A stretch of 64,000 nt of DNA, taken from Ignelater luminosus. Its lineage: Eukaryota; Arthropoda; Insecta; Coleoptera; Elateridae. The translations under genes and the position numbers were made by a program. Every line of letters begins with the position of its first letter. The stretch's first letter is position 1. Below are positions 37,375 to 50,900 of this stretch, one piece after another. The notes beneath the pieces were generated by a model. That model had not been told where the DNA came from and ran no database searches. It was given only the letters and a program-made list of their open reading frames with translations. The stretch lies in contig VTPC01008294.1 of the NCBI GenBank assembly GCA_011009095.1, forward strand, positions 62,001-126,000, in the 5' to 3' direction.

Positions 37375-37551
37375 CTTATTATTCTGTATCCTTTTGCAAA
37401 ATTTGTGTGAGCAAGTGTATTTCCTATAATTTCTTCAGCGTCATCATCACTTACACAATTATTTATAGATTGGTGTAAAACAGATTTCATAGTGGCCGCG
37501 CAACCACGAAAACCTCTCTGCTTCAAAGAACGAATAACTTGAAAAGCGTTT
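37375..37551 (-). CDS. Unrecognised internal exon upstream of TMEM267
   Basis: A 177-bp minus-strand segment lies between an acceptor (GTTTATTACAG) and a donor (AATAAG|GTATTA) and is open throughout: NAFQVIRSLKQRGFRGCAAT, MKSVLHQSINNCVSDDDAEE, IIGNTLAHTNFAKGYRIIR. A strong upstream donor, TTGGCG|GTAAGT at 37611, would join a 5' exon. No frame of that exon fits phase, so it may be 5' untranslated, with translation starting at MKSVLHQ. An internal GTAAGTGAT is a competing donor. The gene is unrecognised, and no downstream exon fits in phase. A decayed copy lies in the 23630-24243 foldback, so this could instead be the better-preserved copy of a transposon-borne sequence. Confidence 0.4.
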
Positions 37552-37999
37552 CTGTAATAAACTTTTTATTTCGTTCATTCTCACGCGTCACGCCTACAAT
37601 AAATACTTACCGCCAATAATCCTGCTAGATGTAATAAACCACGACTACTACTGATGTGTGAGCATTACTCAATTTCGTTTGTTCTGTCGTTCGTCGTCGC
37701 CGTTCATTTGAGAATGTGTATGCGATTTGGTTACTTACGTTTAAACTTACTAACTATTAATTCAGATGTTTAAAAATGATTTGATATAGTATCCCAAGGA
37801 AAGTTCGTCATCATGTCTTAACTCTTGGTATTTAGGAACATTTAGGAAATAAAAATCAAAGATAAGTTATATAGTTACCGTTACATTACTGCAACGTCCA
37901 AGAAACCTGAAGCTAGTGCTCACTCAATAGTTTTGAATAAACACAACGGATACTCAGGTACGTGGTCAGAGGAGGCTCTGAACCTTGCCCAGAATTTCG

Positions 38000-40900
38000 G
38001 CAGATAACTAGTAAAAGCTATATACTGGTGAAATAAAGTCTTTAATTTTTCAAGCAAAAATTAGCATCGCAGGTCAAAGAGGTAACCCTCATACTATTTT
38101 AGGATCTATACCATCTTCAGCCTCTTTGGAGAAGTTGTACTTGGAGGTTCAAAAGAAAGTAAAAGCTATGGGCATGAGAGGCAGTTTTATACAAAATATT
38201 AATAAATTAAATTCATATTTCTCATTCATCATCAATTCATTCACTGTTTGCTATTTTATTCACATTTATTTACTTTTGATTGTCACAGTTTTTTTGTTAA
38301 TAAGTTGCTCTATAATCGTTTTTTATCGATCCAGGTGGTGTAACAATGACAACAAGGCCTGCCACACATACACTTTATGCAAATGGCATAAACAGTAAAG
38401 CCACACTGGACCAATGGGAGTTCGAGCCTGGAGTCAGAAAGAAATCTTTTCAGGTTGGAGTCGAATTCATGCTGCCATATAACGTAAGCAGTTGATGCCT
38501 AAATTGGAAAAAGTAATTCTTTTCTATAATACCTCTCAAAATACTCCAAAGTTTTCAAAACATGCAGTTGCTATGTTATTATTATTAATTTCTAAAAAAG
38601 ATTTTATTTATGACCAACATAAATTAGGGAATCTTGACATTGACAGGTATTACAGAAAAAACAAACTATATTTACATATCTAAAGAAAATAGTACACTTT
38701 TATCACTCACATATTGCCTGCAAGGGCAATGATAGTTATTTTTGTCTCTATAGACTTGGTCTAAACCACCAACTATACTTTGTTCAATTTAATGAAGTAT
38801 TTGAAATAAACAATATGTTGCTATCTTGCTAGCCATGATCAAGCCAGTTTTATGCTATTACATGTATTTGTTTTTTCATGTATCACTTTGACAGTTATTT
38901 TATATAGGTTATCACATCAATAAAAGTAGAAGTAGAGAAAACCATGAGATTAAAATCTAATTGAGAATCAAGATTAAAATAAAAAAAAACATACAATTTC
39001 AAATTAAATTTGAAATTACAAAATTACTTATTGTTTTTATGGTGTAAAACTATGTTCATGTAAACCACAGAAAATGAAGAATTTGTCTGCTGTTTTAGTA
39101 GCTTGTTATTTTGAATATAGTATAGGTTAATATTTTTAAGTTGCCTTAGAAACTGGCCCTAGGAGTTTATTTATTTTGTTTACTAGTCAAGATGTTGACT
39201 ATGAAATAATGACTAGCAAAATGTCATAAATGATACAGATGTATCTATTTCCATTTTAATTATTTTTATTAATTTCAATATGAAGTCATGAAAAATAATA
39301 ATTCTCAGTGAGAAAAAAATGATTATAAAGTCATGAGCATTAAATAGTAAAAAAAAGTTATGAGCAAATTATGAAAAAAGTTCTGCAGAAATCAGGGGAG
39401 TACATTAATACAAATAAATCTATAATGATGTTTCTTAAATCTAATAACAGATAAAGTACATTTTCAATGAAAACTTATTGTTACAGTCTTACTGATCATA
39501 TTATTGACTATTACAAGTTCATATCTTTCTGAGAATTAAAAACGTAATGAAGTAACTGCATAAACATAAAATTGTGAAAATTTCATTTGAAATAGATCAG
39601 CTGGCAATGGGTCGTCCACTAAAATTTATTGTTATCTTTAATTTATCGGGATTGGTAGCTAAACATGTTAAATAAAGGGGATACGTTTTGTTAATTGCAG
39701 TCATATTTATTACATATGAGAAAAAAATAAAAAAAATATGGGATCAAGATATTTTTATATACTTTCGATTTCACATGTAAAAAAAATTGGTCAACCACCC
39801 TATTAAAGAATAATATGTATTTGGTTTTGGCAGGATGGAAAAACTTCCTACACCTGCCACAATTCAATATTGCATATCCTGTTTTTAAATTTTACAGCTA
39901 AATCAATGCGTAAATGAAGTGTAGGAAAAAACAGTTTTTGTTTATGCATAAAATAGACTGAAATTATCATGAGGTAGAATCTTGTTACCTGACAGTAAAG
40001 TAAAAATCATCCCATCTTGTGACTATACCCGACCATGAGAAATAGAATATTACGTTCTAGACACTTGAAAGCATCTAGACAAAACGCTTTATGTCTATTT
40101 ATGTTCTGTCTGTAATATATTTTATAAGCCATATTTATTACCAGCCAAAATGTATAATTTGTTTCGATTTCATATATAAAACTGTCAAATCTTTTATTAA
40201 AAATGTTGGTAAAACTTTTAGGTTGGTAGAATAGAAAAAAATAAAATTCTATTGAGCGTTGAGAATCAATGGCAACTTTATTAACTAAAAATGCAATAGA
40301 AACCTGAACCTTGAACCACGGCCATCTTTAGTGTTCCGCACTGGAGTGTTGAAAGTTAGCAATAAAAACCATTAAAGATACAGGTACATTATTCTATAAA
40401 GTATGGAGAATGGCCTCCACCTCCCAAAATCATTTTTAGGGTGAATACCTAATAAGTAGTGCACACACCAAATTTCGTTACTACAGCACAAGCTGTTGCA
40501 AAGTTATTTAAAAAAAATCGCCCTTTTAAGTAAAACTTTTAAAGTAGCATAGCTCCAGAGGACTGCATTTTCAAAAAATATTTTATCTAGGTTTTCATCT
40601 TTGTTTTGTCGTAGAATAACACCATACAATTTAGAAAGGGGGTGTATATAAAAAAAAGGGTGTAAAGATCAATGAAAGATATTAACTTTATAAAGTTATA
40701 ACTAGAGTTGGGAGTTCAGGATGTCATTTGAGAGATGGCTTTTAGGAAAAACAAAACCAGGGGTAAGCAGATTTGGCTCATACAGGGTATACTCAAAATG
40801 GTGTGTAATCTGTACGCCATGTGAATCTGCATCGAAAGCTGAATCAAAGTTAAATATAATTTTTGTCATAAATCCAGTTTTTAAAATATGGTCAATTATG
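38000..40900. other. No gene recognised
   Basis: AT-rich, with several frames of 60 to 90 codons that lack motifs or splice support. The TACAGGGTATACTC sequence at 40781 resembles a mariner-type end without a partner found. Confidence 0.45.
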
Positions 40901-42187
40901 GGTGTGTTAACAAAAAATCTGTTAAAGAACTTTATAACTATTATTTAACTTACAAAAAACAACAAATTATAACAACTTTACCTTTGTACTAATGAGAAAT
41001 AACATAATTGGCGCCAATCTCACTTTGGTTGAAATTCTAGCCATTAATGTAGCAAAACGTTCCTTTTTAAAGTGGTGGAGTTTATTCTTGAGTCTTTTTT
41101 TTTTCTAATTCTTGAATTTTGGCTTCCCAGACCTCTTCATACACTTTTTGTTTGAGTTGGTACCAAAACCTCTCAATAGGTCTTAATTGTGACACATTAG
41201 CCACATTTTCTGTGCAAGGGATGTACTCAATGCTTTGTTGTTCAAACATATTAATTGTGACTGTAATGTAATGGAACATTGCCATGTCCGACCAAAATAT
41301 GTATCGACATCATCATAACATTTATTTATAAAGGGAACTAGCCTCTTATGTATACATTCTTCTGCATGAATATTTTGATTTACAGATAGTCCTAAAGGCA
41401 CTACATACGGTGAAGATCTGCCTTTTGCGCTTATGGGCAACCATATCAGTACTTTTTTTAAAACTTCGCATGTTGCTTAAATTTGACATTAGTTGGAACA
41501 TCAATACCTTCTTTATAAAAATATGTCTTATTGCTTGCGCAATCACTTCCATCTAACATGAAAGAAGATTTGCCATCCATCCACAATTACAAAATCTTGA
41601 TTTGAAGGTTCCAGATATTCTTCTTGCGGTTTATGCAGCAAACTTCTTAGATTTTCCAACTGTTTTGCACTATACTTGGGAGCAGATCTTCGCTTCTTTA
41701 TTGTTATATTTCTTTCTTTTAATATATTTCTTACGTATATATGTGAAATTTTGAATTTTCCGCCTAATTTCCTTAAAGATTGTCCAACTTTCCCCACAGT
41801 CTGATTCCAGCTTCTTTTTCTTGTTTTAATTCATTTTCCTGGCTTTTCTACCACTACCTCTGGCTCTTTTGAGTAATTTTCCATTATCGACTCTTTTGAT
41901 TATGTCGTATGTAGTTTGTTGAGGTATTCCCATTTGAAGAAAATGATTTACTGTAAAAGCCTTTCCTTTTCAAATGTGTGTTAAATAAAAGTTGCCAATA
42001 CACGCCTTCATTCATTTTCTTTCATGATATCCATTTTAGTTTTTCTAAGCAACTGATCAGAAAAGCACCTTATTTGACATTAGACTTTGTATAAATTTCA
42101 AAATAAAATTGACATTATTTCACAGACTACTACATTTTACGAAATATGAATAAAGTAAATGTTGTACTGATTTTTTGTTAATACACC
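40901..42187 (-). mobile_element. Tc1-like DNA transposon, nearly full length but broken
   Basis: Inverted ends GGTGTGTTAACAAAAAATC and, reversed, GGTGTATTAACAAAAAATC lie 1287 bp apart, a normal Tc1 length. Minus-strand transposase pieces, N to C: SLRKLGGKFKISHIYVRNIL with KERNITIKKRRSAPKY (DNA-binding part); FVIVDGWQIFF (first catalytic Asp); VPLGLSVNQNIHAEECIHKR with LVPFINK; and QLRPIERFWYQLKQKVYEE (third acidic residue in RPIERFW). At least three frame changes separate the pieces. Confidence 0.85.
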
Positions 42188-42737
42188 TTTAAAAGCTCTT
42201 AGAGCTGACAACGCCACATGGTGATTCTTATTTTACTAGGGTTGCTGTTTTTCATAAATGATTTCATAGCAATGACAATACAGTATTACAACATATTTTT
42301 AAAAATTCTACAGCAAAGATTTCAAGGTGCTAGGAATTTCATGTGACATAATCAGCGCTTTGTAGTGATATATTGGGCTGTACCATAAATAGCAAATTTA
42401 ACATTTTAATTATGCTGAAGTAATACAAAATAAATGCAATTACACTCTACATATGAACCAACTATACATTTCTTAGAAATAGTGAGAATACATAAAATTT
42501 ATTAGAAAATTCTGATATTTTATTTTGACTGTATGCTGTTCATGTTCTTTTGGCATGAGGGTTAGCCATATCTTTTTTAGCTAAGTTGTTATATCTGAAA
42601 AATATTCAATTATATGTTAAGGTTGGCTGTACATTCTGAGTAAAAAGATAAACATGTTGCCAAAAGTATCTTTTTTACATAGTTATTGCTCTAACAATTA
42701 ACAAGAACAAAGCCTTCTCAATAAGGTCAGTTGTCAC

Positions 42738-43459
42738 CAGTATTGAGCTCAGATAATCTCAAATTTATCACGAGAAGATAATAGATATTATGTATTTTTT
42801 ATCTAGATAATAGATAAATAAAAAGTAGATAATGATGCAAAAATCAAAAATAGCCTTATTCACGTCAAAACCTGCAGTTTTCATTAGAGTGCACCAGATG
42901 CACAAAACACATGTATTGCTGCATTCCTTGTGCTTGTGGAAATGACTGATCACAAACAATGTCAACTTAACACGCTGACGGACATGCTGGTTGTAGCCAT
43001 CGTTTCGGTGAATTTGTAAGTGAACATACCAGCCACAGCCGTTTTACGTTTTTAGATGTTGTGGAGCAGGCCTGTTATAGCAGTCATTAAATGCATTATG
43101 GTCTTATATACCGATGTGTCCCAGTAGAGCATATAATACAATACACTTCACAACTGCTACAACAGGCCTGCCCCACAAAGTCTAAAAATGTAAGATGACT
43201 GTGGCCAACATGTCCACCTACAAATTCGCGATGCAGCCGGGGCGTGTCCGTCAACATGTTAAGAATTAAATTAGGTACTGAAATGTGCAAAAAACAAAAC
43301 AATTTGAAAAAGTATAATTACAAAACGAAAAAGTTGAAAAACTATCTATTATCTAACGTGATCTCTTTTATCTAGATACAGATAAAATATGATTTTAAAA
43401 AGATATATCTAGATAAGATAATAGATAAACGTTTTTTATCTAGAAAATGCCCAACACTG
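42738..43459. mobile_element. hAT-like MITE, 722 bp, with 8-bp target duplication, interrupted
   Basis: Ends CAGTATTGAGCTC and, reversed, CAGTGTTGGGCAT. Flanks GTTGTCAC and GTTGTCAT match at 7 of 8. Subterminal TAGATAATAGATA-type sequence is repeated inverted on both sides. A TTAA-bounded MITE interrupts it. Confidence 0.8.
42967..43262. mobile_element. piggyBac-like MITE, 296 bp, TTAA-bounded
   Basis: Starts TTAACACGCTGACGGACATG and ends, reversed, TTAACATGTTGACGGACACG. TTAA at both ends is the piggyBac target signature. The arms extend through GCAGGCCTGTT-type blocks. It lies inside the 42738-43459 element, so it inserted later. Confidence 0.8.
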
Positions 43460-46400
43460 GTTGTCATTTCTACACAGCCTGAGCACTTGCATGTTTTTTA
43501 TGTTAATCACCAAAGGTGCCACTTACCTGGCTTTTCAAATGCCAGATAACTAGTGCCAGCTTGGCAGGTTTATAACTATAAAAACAATGAAATTCTTGAA
43601 AACATCCAGGCCATGTTAAAGTGACGACTGACTCGATTGAGAAGGTCATGAACAAGAAATAGTCAATCTAAGTTCTAAAGATATTTTCCTAGTTACTAAT
43701 CTTGGCAATACTGTCAGCTCTAACTTAAAAGTAAAATTAACCTAAACACTACCAGTCAAAATTATATACAGAATGAAAATGCCAAATTTCCATTGCTAAT
43801 ACTTGCATTCACATATAATGTAAGGCACTGATGACATTGCATGCTTGCCAAATCTGAACCTTAAAAATTATTTATGAGAACTGAAAGATTTTACTTATGA
43901 ACTGAAAGTTAAGAATATTTGGCTGATTTACTAAGATAATGTTGCCAAACCGGTTAACAGCACCTCTAACAATAATAAGTAGATTATGAGCAAACCATTA
44001 AGAAATAAAACAAAAATATGAGCAAATATTTCTTTCTACTACTTAAACTACAAATAATTATAACTATTTTGTCTTAGTTATTGAAAATAAATAAATCTAA
44101 ATAAGAATTAGGAACGTTAATAACTTCATAATGAAGAAGTTTTGTCAAAATGGTATCAGAATTTCTTTCACAGTTTGTGATGTAGAATAACATGGTGTAC
44201 ATATTATGCACCAATTTAAATACACTTTGTATAATGACACAATCCATTTGCATATTTACAGCTAGAACTTTAAAACTAGATTATTTGGTTAAATCTTTGC
44301 TTGAAAGTTTTCTTTAATACAAGTCAATTTGAACCTGGCAATTCAGAGATAAACGTTTAGGTCTGTAACAAAACTACAAATAGTGTGCTGTGAAATATAG
44401 ATCATTAGTAGCAGCAATTATTATGCCCAATAAAGTAAATCCTAAAAGGTAAGAATTTTATTTTCATTGTCTTCATAACAATTTATACCATATGTACAAA
44501 AATTCATCTTATCAGTCACCCAAATTCAAAAAGCGTACATCTTATGCAGTCCATGTTATGTACAGAATAACTATTGAACTATCAAAAAGTAAACCAATCT
44601 GCATAGCCTATGAAGTGAAAGACATAAATCAGTGATAAGAAAGTATATTCAATTATTCTATTCTTAACAAATAAATCGCCACCGTAAGTTTTTCATTTTA
44701 TACATTACATATTGAGTTAGTTTTTCATGACTTGTTATTAATAGTTGCAGTGTCAAAAGTAGATGTGAATACTATTTATTAGATATACTGCAAGATCAAA
44801 AAAAAGATTATCGGGGTCACTTATAAATCTATTGATGTATGTCCGTTTCTACCAAATCAAAAATCTGCATTGCAAAAACAATTATGAAACACAAACATAA
44901 CATTGGCTGTGACAATAACAAAAGTCTTTTATATCATACTTGCAAAATCTCTTCTTGTCTCAACAATGTATGTATTTCAACTGAAGAGTAGGCAGATAAT
45001 ATTCTTTGAATACGGGTTTTGTAATGGAAATGCTGGACAAACAGCAAAATACTAACACAGATATCCCAATAGATAACAACTTGCCTATACAGCGTTTAGT
45101 TTGTCATTTTGCAGACTTTTGTTGTTATTATTGTGTTTCATCATTGCTATCAAGATTTTTGATTACAAATTTTCAAAAACACCTTAATTAAGACAAATTG
45201 TGTACAAATGTTTATACATTACATTATGGCATTATGAAGAATTTATGTTGCATGCATTTGGAAAATATTAGTATTATTAAAACATGATAATTTATGTTCT
45301 TTAATGTCAGTGTAAACTTTTCTAAATAAAACAATTCCTTAAGTCATACACATTTACATTTTATCATGGCAAATCCAAAAACATAGAGTAATACATTTTT
45401 CTCAGAATTTAGTTTCTTTTATCTCCAATTTAGTAATCAATGTTTAATTAATAACTTAAAATTTACAAAACCATTAAACAACATTCCACCACAAAATATA
45501 TCGCCATCATTTTAGAGGTGAAATATACTCCCTTATAAATTAATTTAGATTAAGTTTTTTTCACTGTAGACCCTTCAATGAAGGATAGCAATAAAATTAA
45601 ATTAATAAAACCTGACTTTACAGATGGCTTTTTAGTGTAATCAATTCTATACGGTAGTGCAGGGCAAAATGCACCGTAGCAAAAGCAATAGTAAATTCTA
45701 AATATTGAAATACCATCTTCCCACAAGACTTTTGGTAAATTTTGGGAAAAAGAATTTGCATGAATTAGGTCATCTTAGTATTTCACTTTCTAAAATTTGA
45801 AAAAATTATAAAATACATAACATCAATCATGCCTTGGAATACAATTTTCATCATTTGTTAAGATTTAGTTGTTAAGCAGCAATTACTGGCTTGGAATTCA
45901 GTGGGAATTTTATAAAGCAAGTTGTATAAAAGTAAAATTCTTATTTTACAAATTCTAGAAGGCAAAATATTATACACACAATATAAATCCATATGAAATT
46001 TTTTCTTTCAGAACTTTAGATTAGTTTTTTCAATATATGAAATAAATCTCTCTTATTTAAAATTTGAAAATAAATCTCAATGTGAAATGACATATATTCT
46101 ATGCAAAACATTATGGGAACAAGCATGCAATTTAACCAATCAGGATGTTGACCAAGTAATGGCATTTTTAAATTTTACTACCAATGCTTGTGTCCACAAG
46201 TGGTCGTATTCACAGTATAAGATCGCCAGGGCAGAATTACTAACATCCCCTAATCATCGCTGCATGTTAGCAAGATTACAGCTCGTAGACACAAGGAATC
46301 TTCTATGAATGAATTAATAGATGAAAATAAATCAAAATTATCGTGCTTTTATAATTGTGTCAGCAGGAATGCCTGAAAGAGACAATAGAGGCTTTGAAGT

Positions 46401-47931
46401 TTGTTATTATTCCATATTTGAATCACTTAAATTATCAGAGTACTGCTAATATAATTATAATATTCTTTTAAATTGCTAACCTAACAAAAAAGAAATACAT
46501 TTATTTATGCTCACCTAGTTTTATAAGTCTTTAAAGGAAATGCTACATAAATAACAAAAGTTATAAAATCATGGATTTCTGAAACGTTTTTTAAATTTCA
46601 TTTAATCTCACAATTTGAATAAGCAATTAGGTATTATTTTCCATTGTTTTCTTCTTTAAAACTTGACTACTCATTAAGACACTGGTAATAAATAAACCTT
46701 TCAAGAGATATTACTGTATTATTAATTAGTTCAAGCGTATTTATTAGATAGTCTTTATGTATTATTTTAATTTTAAAATGCATCTTACGTAATAGCAATA
46801 AAAAAACACATAGAAAAACTCTTTCATGAAAACTACATTAAACAAATTTATATTATTGCAAATACAATTTTCAATTATACAAAAATTAAAACACTTCATT
46901 TATCGAAAAAAAGAAAAAATGGTAACACGCATAATCAATAAACAAACATTATTTCAAATAGATTTAAAACACTTTACAAAAGCTTGTTTACTTAAATTGC
47001 TTTTGTTTTTTGCATGAAAGTGTATGCAAAAATTACATCAAATGTGCAACAATAATAACTATTGATAATAATATTAATTAAATCAGGGGTACAGAGCTAT
47101 CATCTTCCATGCTAGATGTAAAAGTTTTTTGCACATACTATGTAATTAAGTTCCAATTATTTCCATCTAAACAATTAATTCAAAATTATTTTATTACACT
47201 ACTATTACTAATATAATTTTCCTTCATTTGTTTATATTTACAAACATTATAATTATTCACAATAAAATATCATGTTGCTGCAAACATGTAAAGATTCATA
47301 TTTTAAAAGAGAAAAAAAAAGGTAAATTTGGACCATACCTTGCACTAGTCACTCAATTTGAGTGCTAGCACTTGTTCCTCCTGTGATGCTCAGATATTCT
47401 CAGATGTTGTGAACACAGATGGACCTACCTTTCGATGCGATTCACCCTTATATGTTTTATTACATCACAAATTTTTTTTGTTTTCACAAGCACAAAAAAA
47501 AGTTAATTATAAGGAAATATGTATTTCATACAAATCAAGTATATCTATCATTCTAAATCGTTTCAATAAAATATTGCAATTTATTATTCTCTTTTGTTTT
47601 CAATATTTAATATTATGTGTATAAAAAAATTACTGCAGTAGTATAAATTTCTTTATAAAATAAATAAAAATTACTTAGTAGTTTATTATTGAGCACCTTT
47701 TATAAAAATTAATAAAAAGCATGATTTAACATCGTATATACCTGAGGGAAGGGGAGGGTCCCCTGTGTTCACTACACAATCACAGCCAAGTCTCACCGTT
47801 AAACACGGTCCAACATATTTGCAACACTTTTAGTTCTTAGTTCATTCAACTTCTTCTTAAATCTAATTTATATTATATATAAAATGTAAATACCTATACA
47901 TTAATTATGACGTTTGATTTTTCTGTCCAAT
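43460..47931. other. No gene recognised; includes probable SCAF 3' UTR
   Basis: AT-rich. The part nearest 47931 should hold the 3' UTR of the minus-strand SCAF gene; several TTTATT (AATAAA on minus) occur at about 47640-47700. Frames at 45006, 46087, 46826 and 47358 have no recognised motif. Confidence 0.45.
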
Positions 47932-50900
47932 TTACTCTTGAACATCATCTGCTGGAGCCTCACCATTTGTATCTTCAGTGTTAGTTTCTTGTGGTGCATC
48001 ATCTTGCTCATCATTTACTTGCTCCTGTGGTTCATCATGTAAAGGAGTTGAATTACCACCTTCTGGTTCAGCAGTATCTTGATAGCTTTCACTGCATTCT
48101 TCTTCACCAACAACATCACCTCCAGTAACTTCTTGATCTGCAGGTTGTTCATTGCTATCATCACCTGGCACACCCACATCAGATTGTTCATTAAATGTAC
48201 TATCTTCAGCTCTTGGAGAATTTCCCCATCTAGTGCGCCTATCACGAGGATGATGTTCCATATTTTCATCACCACCACCAAAATCAGGTCGAAAATGTCT
48301 TCTATCGTCCCGTCTTCGATGTGATGGCATATGGTGTGGGTCATCAAAATGCATTGGAGGACCTCGAGGGCCGTGCGGTCCTGGTGGACCATGAGGTCCG
48401 TGTAAACCAGGTGGGCCATGTGGTCCATGTGGCCCAGGTGGTCCATGCATTCCTGGTGGACCAGGTGGTCCGTGCATACCAGGTGGCCCTCTGAAAAATT
48501 CAGGAGGACCATCAAATCTGGGTTGGAAATTGGGACGCATTCCATGAGGACCTACAAAATTTATAGATGATTTTAATAGTATTAATTTTAAATTAATAAA
48601 TAATAATAAATAATTTAAAAATTTCTCTTCCACAGGTAGGATCTGAACCTATCCACCCTATCTTGTATTAGTTGCCTTAAACCAACTACGCTACCGGAGC
48701 AGGTATGTACACTAGTGGTTTTATAGGTTCAAATCATTCTGAATATCATTCTGAATATCACTATTGATGATCTTAATATTTTGCTCAACTTAAAGTATTA
48801 TTAAGTTTAATCTACAAACCTGGAGGACGGGGACCTCGCATATGTGGCCCTCTAGGATGAAATTTGTGTGGCCCGGGTGGACGCCCCCTAGGAAAGAAAT
48901 CAGGACCATGTCCTCGCATTGGTCTAGGAGGACACCAGAAATCAGGTCTAGGTCCTCCTCCAGGTCCAGTTCTGGGTCCTATTCCAGGCCCAGGACCGCC
49001 AGGTCCTGGTCCCATTCCTGGACCTGGTCCAAAACCAGGTGGACCTCTTACATCATCTCGCATGCCCATTGGTGGTTCTTCCCTGTATTCATCCATATGA
49101 TCTCTTCTCATAAATCTATCTTCTTCCATATACATTTCATCCCGATCTAAGAGAGGGCGAGGTGGTCCGTTATCGTCACGATTGAAATGAGGTCTTGGCC
49201 CATTATCATCACGATTGAAGAAAGGTCGATGTGGTCCATTATCATCACGATCAAGCAAGGGACGTGGTGGCCCTTCAAAACTAGGTCGATCAAATTCTGG
49301 ACCTTCGATCCAACTATCAGGACCCCGTCTTCTACGAGGATCAAATTCTTCATTGGGTGGTGGTCTAAATCTATCATTGCGGTCCATTTGTTCATGATCC
49401 ATCATGTCAGGATCCCTATGATCTTGAGAATTATCATTATTATACTGAGGTGGGAACATTGGTCTGTCCAAAAGTGATGGAGGACAATCTGGAGGATTTT
49501 CATACCTATCTTGATTCTCACAGCTTTGACCTCGAGATCTATCTCGATTTGGAAAAGCACTCTGATGAGCCATTTCACGTAATCTATCATTTAAACTTTT
49601 CTCACTACGATCTCTTCTATCTTCACGATCATTTCTGTCACGATCTTTTCTATCTCTGTCACCCCACCTATTCATTCGATCTCGTCTATCATCTCTTCTG
49701 TCACGTTCCCTATCTCTGTCTCTATTTCTATCACGACTGCTACGTCTTCCGCTACGATCTCTATGATCTCGATCTTTATCTCTATCCCGTTCCCGACCTC
49801 GACTAACTCTTTCATCACGTCTATCACGATGATTATCATAATCATCACTACCTAATCCTCCAGGGTTAGGTCGTTGGCTTGTAACAGCATGTAAGCGACT
49901 AACAGCTGCACTGAGAGTTGTTTCATTGTTCTGTTGACCTAAAGCAGCTAATAACTGATCACTCAAGGGAGGCTGCTTATCAATTCTTTCTGCAGCATCT
50001 TCCATTTCAACATCCATATTATCTTCATGTGGTGGAGGTATAGACATAGGTGGTTGTGTTGGCATCATGGTAAATGGCAGTCCTAACACAGATTCTGCAG
50101 CCGTCTGCATACTTTCTGCTGCACTTGTTGGTGGTTTGTCTGGTGTTGGAAGAGATAACGGTGGTGGTAATAATCCTGGAGGTCCTTGGGCAAATGGTGA
50201 ACCTATGCCTAACAACTGATTTGCCATCATGGCTCCATGTGGCATGTTTGGTGGTGGCACACCTATGGGAACATTTGGCATAATACCTGGAGGTAGATTC
50301 ATACCAACTGCACTCAACAACCGATTATTTAATTGGAAAGGTGATACAATTGGTAAAGGTAGCCCTGGTGGTTGAAGGATACCACCTCCGGGTATCGGAG
50401 GAGGTTGACTTGTATCAATGGTAGTACCTGGTGATGGAACAACTGTTGTTGCTGAACTTGCTGTTACTTCCATGATTTCGTTAGCCATAAGGGGTGGTTG
50501 TGGTGGTTGTATAAGTTTAGTTACTTGCTGATTGACTTTATTTTTCAACCATGTAGGCATCGTATCTTCATCAATCATACCACCATCTTCTAACATTTCT
50601 ATATCAACATCAGGTTTAAGTTTGGACCATGGTATGTATGACACCCCCAAATCCACTTCCCAATAGTCTTTCAGATCCTTTCCTTTTACACCTTTACCGG
50701 GTGCCCAAGCAATCTGCAGAAAATAATTTTGTATCATCATTACCTCATGTTATTCATATTAACTTACTGTAATGGCCTTTCCTTGCATTTTGTGGTTTTT
50801 TAATTTTTGTAAACAACGAGCTGCATCTTGTCTTCTATGCATAACGATAAAAGCACAACCTCTAGGTGGTATTAAATCTATGCTAACAACATCTCCAAAT

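Noticed and set aside
48015-49806. Several long frames on both strands within the SCAF exons
   Set aside because: They are alternative-frame translations of low-complexity Arg/Asp and Gly/Pro codons. The SCAF frame is fixed by homology and by splice phase.
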